DNA of 9,194 nt from Bacteroidales bacterium (GTDB lineage Bacteria; Bacteroidota; Bacteroidia; Bacteroidales; P3), in assembly GCA_900769785.1 (NCBI GenBank), contig CAAGHV010000192.1:1-9194 (forward strand), read 5' to 3'. Each line of letters starts with the position of its first letter. Position 1 is the first letter of the stretch. Both the position numbers and the translations under genes were made by a program. The notes under the pieces were generated by a model, which was not told the DNA's origin, did no database searches, and saw only the letters and a list, made by a program, of their open reading frames with translations. This document shows positions 6,228 through 9,194 of this stretch, piece by piece.

Positions 6228-6912
6228 AATATTTATAGATTTCTTCAAACTATTTTTTCCACGCACATGCCGTTGCTGTGGAAACATACTACTCAACTCT
6301 GAAAATCAAATATGTACATATTGCATTTCTCATTTACCCTTAACAAATTTTGTCAATATGGTTAATAACCCTGTTGAAAAAAAATTATGGGGAAGAGGTA
6401 AAATAGAGGCTGCTACATCACTTTTATTTTTCTCAAAAAAGGGAAATGTACAGAAAATTTTGCATGAAATTAAGTATAAGAGAAACATAAATTTGGCTCA
6501 TTTGATGGGAAATCAACTAGGAATTGAATTAAAAAAATCGAATCGTTTTAGCGATGTTGATATTATTATTCCCGTCCCGTTACATCCCAAAAAACAAAAA
6601 CAAAGAGGATATAACCAAAGTGAAGAAATAGCAAAAGGTATGATAAACCATTTCAAAAAAGAAATAAACACCACCACACTTATAAAAACAACTTACACCA
6701 AAAGCCAAACAAAACAAAAGCGTTTTAGCCGTTGGGAAAATGTTTCAGAAAATTTTTCCGTTATAAACACAAGTGAAATTAAGACCAAACACATACTTTT
6801 GGTTGACGATGTAATAACTACCGGTGCCACTTTGGAAGCATGTATAAAAGAGCTACTGAAGATACCCGAAGTAAAAATAAGCATTGCAACCCTAGCATAC
6901 ACGGACAACTAA
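6217..6912 (+). CDS. comF: ComF-family phosphoribosyltransferase-like protein
   Basis: This 231-residue protein belongs to the ComF/GntX family. In naturally competent bacteria, ComF helps bring single-stranded DNA into the cytoplasm and process it; in non-competent bacteria its role is unclear. The N-terminus holds the family's zinc-binding cysteines: C18-x2-C21 and C33-x2-C36. The central PVPLHPKKQKQRGYNQSEEIA stretch (from about residue 123) is diagnostic, including the RGYNQ core. The C-terminus has the type I phosphoribosyltransferase PRPP loop ILLVDDVITTGAT (193-205, acids D197 and D198). The length is normal for the family. The ATG at 6217 is right after the predicted leader and keeps the whole zinc module. 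The gene is very lysine- and A-rich compared with the downstream peptidase gene. That peptidase begins 34 bases after it and is probably cotranscribed; I see no functional link between them. Confidence 0.92.
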   Translation: MTTKIFIDFFKLFFPRTCRCCGNILLNSENQICTYCISHLPLTNFVNMVNNPVEKKLWGRGKIEAATSLLFFSKKGNVQKILHEIKYKRNINLAHLMGNQLGIELKKSNRFSDVDIIIPVPLHPKKQKQRGYNQSEEIAKGMINHFKKEINTTTLIKTTYTKSQTKQKRFSRWENVSENFSVINTSEIKTKHILLVDDVITTGATLEACIKELLKIPEVKISIATLAYTDN

Positions 6913-6946
6913 TACAGAAATTTATTAACACTAAAAACATATAATA

Positions 6947-8995
6947 ATGAGAAAAGTAACAACAGTTTTATTAAGTACACTACTACTATTGGCAGTGGGA
7001 TGTGGAAACAAAAACACAAAAACACAAGACAGCATGAGCAACATTAGCAAAACAACAGTTGATAAGACTGTAAAACAGCTATCAGAACAGTATCCAGAAC
7101 AGAGTAGCCGTATCGAACGATCAATACCACAGGCTGCTGCCCTTTGGCAAACCACAGATGGCAGCGAAGAAGAATTTACACAATTCTGTATCGAACAATT
7201 TGTTGCAAACGAAGAAGACTTGGCCAACCTTGCTTCCACTTTGCAAAGAAATTTTGAAATTCTTTGGGGCAACTACAACAAGATGAGTGTAGATATGAAG
7301 CTACCATTGCACGTAGTAGGTCCCGATATCACTCCTTTGGACGAAATATTTGGAAGTTTCGACCCATACGCTCACCTTACCGACGACCTATTTGCCAACA
7401 AAGTAGCATTTATAACAATTATCAATTTCCCATTCTACAGCCTAGAAGAGAAAAACCAAATGGGTGGTGAATGGAACAAACAACAATGGGCATACGCACG
7501 CTTGGGAGATGTATTTACAGCTCGCATACCTGCTGAGTACAACCAGAATATTTCCAATGCCCTTACAAGTTCAGACTCCTATATCTCGGCATACAACATA
7601 GTGATGGGCAACCTACTAAACGACAACAACGAAACTCTTTTCCCTAAAGATATGAAACTGATATCACACTGGGGACTTCGCGATGAACTGAAGAGCAACT
7701 ACGCCAACAAAGAAAACGGTTTGGAAAAGCAACGTATGATATACAATGTAATGAAACACATAGTAAACCAAACCATACCCGAATGTGTAATCAACAACGA
7801 AGAGTACCAATGGAACCCGGCACAAAACAAGGTGTATAAAGATGGTAAAGAAACGTCGTTTACCAACGAACCTATGACTCGCTACCAATATTGGCTCAAC
7901 AACTTCAAGGCTGAACAAGCTATAGACAAATACACCCCTACCTACCCTACCTGTATAGAACGTTCGTTCAACGAAAGCATGGAACTATCGTTCGAAGAAA
8001 TCGAAGCAATGTTTACTGAATTTGTTTCTTCGGAACAAGTCCAAGACGTTGCTGCTCTTATAAGCCAACGCCTTGGACGCGACCTGGAACCATTTGATAT
8101 ATGGTACGATGGATTTAAGAGCCGCGGCACTGTATCGGAAGACGAACTAAGCGCCAAAACACGCGCTTTATATCCCAACAAAGAAGCCGTAAGCAAAGAC
8201 TTACCAAGAATATTGGTAGCCCTTGGTTTCGACAAAGAAAAAGCCAACAATATATGCCAATACATAACTGTAGATCCATCGCGTGGTGCCGGCCATGCTT
8301 GGGAAGCATCAATGAAGAGCGACAAAGCCCGCCTACGCACACGCATTGCCGACAATGGTATGGACTACAAAGGATACAATATTGCTGTACACGAATTTGG
8401 CCATAATGTAGAACAAACTGTTACCCTTCATGATGTTGATTACTACATTATGAAAGGCGTTCCCTCAACAGCTTTTACCGAAGCATTGGCGTTTGTGTTC
8501 CAAAAACGCGACCTCGAACTACTTGGCTACACCAACAGTGACCCCAACAAAGAATACATGAAAACACTAGACATATTTTGGGGATGCTACGAGATAATGG
8601 GCGTATCACTAGTAGATATGTATGTATGGAAATGGCTTTACAACAACCCCGATGCTACCGCCGAAGAACTTAAGAATCAAGTTGTGGCCACAGCCAAAGA
8701 TGTATGGAACAAATACTATGCACCCATACTTGGCGAAACCGACTCACCAATACTTGGAATATACTCGCACATGATTGATGCACCACTTTACCTACCCAAC
8801 TATCCATTCGGACATATAGTGGAATTCCAACTAGAACAACTATTTGCCGGCAAAAACATTGCCGAAGAAATAATGCGCATATACCCTGCCGGACGCCTCA
8901 CTCCGCAACAATGGATGATAAATGCCACAGGCGAAAAGGTATCGACCAAGCCACTACTTGCAGCCACACAAGAAGCCGTTACAAAAATAAAATAA
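6947..8995 (+). CDS. Lipoprotein zinc metallopeptidase, M3-like gluzincin
   Basis: This 682-residue protein has an N-terminal lipoprotein signal: R2, K3, a leucine-rich core, then LAVGC with C19 lipidated, so it is likely anchored to the periplasmic side or surface of a membrane. The active site is H482-E483-F484-G485-H486. The third ligand is probably E512 in FTEALAFVF, 26 residues after the second histidine. In classical M3 oligopeptidases HEFGH is followed by the ligand Glu about 25 residues later, so this is gluzincin (clan MA) architecture close to M3. LEPFDIWY (380-387) and DPSRGAGHAWEA (443-454) precede it, resembling the substrate-side segments of M3 enzymes. The C-terminus continues helical with YPFGHIVEFQLEQL and GRLTPQQWM. 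It probably cuts peptides, possibly oligopeptides given M3 relatives, but the substrate is unknown. It is not M49: there is no HEXXGH. It follows comF by 34 bases and ends at a strong terminator. Confidence 0.85.
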   Translation: MRKVTTVLLSTLLLLAVGCGNKNTKTQDSMSNISKTTVDKTVKQLSEQYPEQSSRIERSIPQAAALWQTTDGSEEEFTQFCIEQFVANEEDLANLASTLQRNFEILWGNYNKMSVDMKLPLHVVGPDITPLDEIFGSFDPYAHLTDDLFANKVAFITIINFPFYSLEEKNQMGGEWNKQQWAYARLGDVFTARIPAEYNQNISNALTSSDSYISAYNIVMGNLLNDNNETLFPKDMKLISHWGLRDELKSNYANKENGLEKQRMIYNVMKHIVNQTIPECVINNEEYQWNPAQNKVYKDGKETSFTNEPMTRYQYWLNNFKAEQAIDKYTPTYPTCIERSFNESMELSFEEIEAMFTEFVSSEQVQDVAALISQRLGRDLEPFDIWYDGFKSRGTVSEDELSAKTRALYPNKEAVSKDLPRILVALGFDKEKANNICQYITVDPSRGAGHAWEASMKSDKARLRTRIADNGMDYKGYNIAVHEFGHNVEQTVTLHDVDYYIMKGVPSTAFTEALAFVFQKRDLELLGYTNSDPNKEYMKTLDIFWGCYEIMGVSLVDMYVWKWLYNNPDATAEELKNQVVATAKDVWNKYYAPILGETDSPILGIYSHMIDAPLYLPNYPFGHIVEFQLEQLFAGKNIAEEIMRIYPAGRLTPQQWMINATGEKVSTKPLLAATQEAVTKIK

Positions 8996-9006
8996 AGCAA
9001 TATAAT

Positions 9007-9037
9007 AAAAGCTCGGACCAATGTCCGGGCTTTTATT
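9007..9037 (+). terminator. Intrinsic terminator after the peptidase gene
   Basis: AAAAGCTCGGAC (9007-9018), loop CAAT (9019-9022), then GTCCGGGCTTTT (9023-9034). This is a 12-bp stem with a single T-G wobble and a GC-rich core that ends in a T run. It starts 12 bases after the peptidase stop and is the best terminator in the window. The A run on the 5' side would let it act on minus-strand transcripts too. Confidence 0.9.
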
Positions 9038-9110
9038 GTATATTTTCAACACCACAACAATACTATCATTTGGTAACTAATAAAATACTGCAATAAAATA
9101 CTGCCTTGAT

Positions 9111-9163
9111 ATAACATATATAATTATCCCATATATGTTATGGCTGTAACATATATGGGATAA
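9111..9163. repeat. Overlapping palindromes forming two alternative hairpins
   Basis: Hairpin A: ATAACATATAT (9111-9121) with ATATATGTTAT (9131-9141), 11 bp, 9-base loop. Hairpin B: TTATCCCATATATGTTA (9124-9140) with its exact reverse complement at 9147-9163, 17 bp, loop TGGCTG. Segment 9131-9140 belongs to both, so only one can form at a time. Neither is followed by a T run. It could be a bidirectional terminator, a protein-binding operator, a repeat family member, or part of the leader of a gene beyond the right edge. Confidence 0.7.
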
Positions 9164-9194
9164 AATGATAACCAATATAGGTTATTTCACCTAC

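Noticed and set aside
7942..8355. A 137-codon minus-strand frame inside the peptidase gene
   Set aside because: It is antisense to conserved peptidase segments (LEPFDIWY, DPSRGAGHAW). It is rich in S, R and L as expected for the complement, and has no promoter or partner.
9111..9163. A CRISPR array or insertion-sequence end
   Set aside because: There is no series of repeats with unique spacers, no transposase and no target duplication visible. The repeats are overlapping palindromes.
1921..9194. A new defence or toxin-antitoxin system
   Set aside because: The intact genes encode housekeeping or envelope proteins. None carries nuclease, NTPase-effector, toxin or phage-related motifs, and there is no mobile-element context.

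Overview
The window comes from an AT-rich member of the Bacteroidota, most likely the Bacteroidales. Three things suggest this. Several starts are preceded by the Bacteroidota-type -7 element TAnnTTTG, and Shine-Dalgarno sequences are not obvious. Lipoproteins are sorted by short, relaxed lipoboxes. The short RsmI-like methylase, the short QueG and the ComF protein all have the form usual in that phylum. This is ordinary chromosomal territory: there is no transposase, integrase, CRISPR array, tRNA or rRNA.

Left block, plus strand (1-1327): a small exported protein of unknown function, with a candidate -7 box in its leader, overlaps by one base the start of an RsmI/YraL-family SAM-dependent methyltransferase. 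The pair looks translationally coupled. A strong AT-rich hairpin follows.

Convergent gap (1328-1920): about 590 bases with no intact gene in the supplied ORFs. It holds hairpins, the lipA terminator, and a reading frame of about 95 codons (1403-1687) broken by two TAA codons. Both of its halves look protein-like, so it may be a decayed small gene.

Middle block, minus strand (1921-6138): reading leftwards, a coiled-coil lipoprotein with its own promoter and a 13-bp terminator-like hairpin; then a MurL-like PP-loop enzyme with a GTG start; then queG (epoxyqueuosine reductase); then lipA (lipoyl synthase). The last three are spaced 23 and 8 bases apart and look like one transcript. It would serve cell-wall D-glutamate supply, tRNA queuosine and protein lipoylation. 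QueG and LipA both need 4Fe-4S clusters, but I see no shared pathway.

Right block, plus strand (6217-8995): a ComF-family phosphoribosyltransferase-like protein, then 34 bases downstream a large lipoprotein zinc metallopeptidase with an M3-like HEFGH...E active site, ended by a good intrinsic terminator. The divergent promoters of comF and the coiled-coil lipoprotein share a compact inverted repeat in which the two arms are the two -7 boxes. The window ends in overlapping palindromes that could form two mutually exclusive hairpins.

I do not see an unmistakable new multi-gene system. The points most worth following are the MurL-like gene without a visible MurD2 partner, the interlocked divergent promoter, the broken reading frame, and the alternative hairpins at the right edge.
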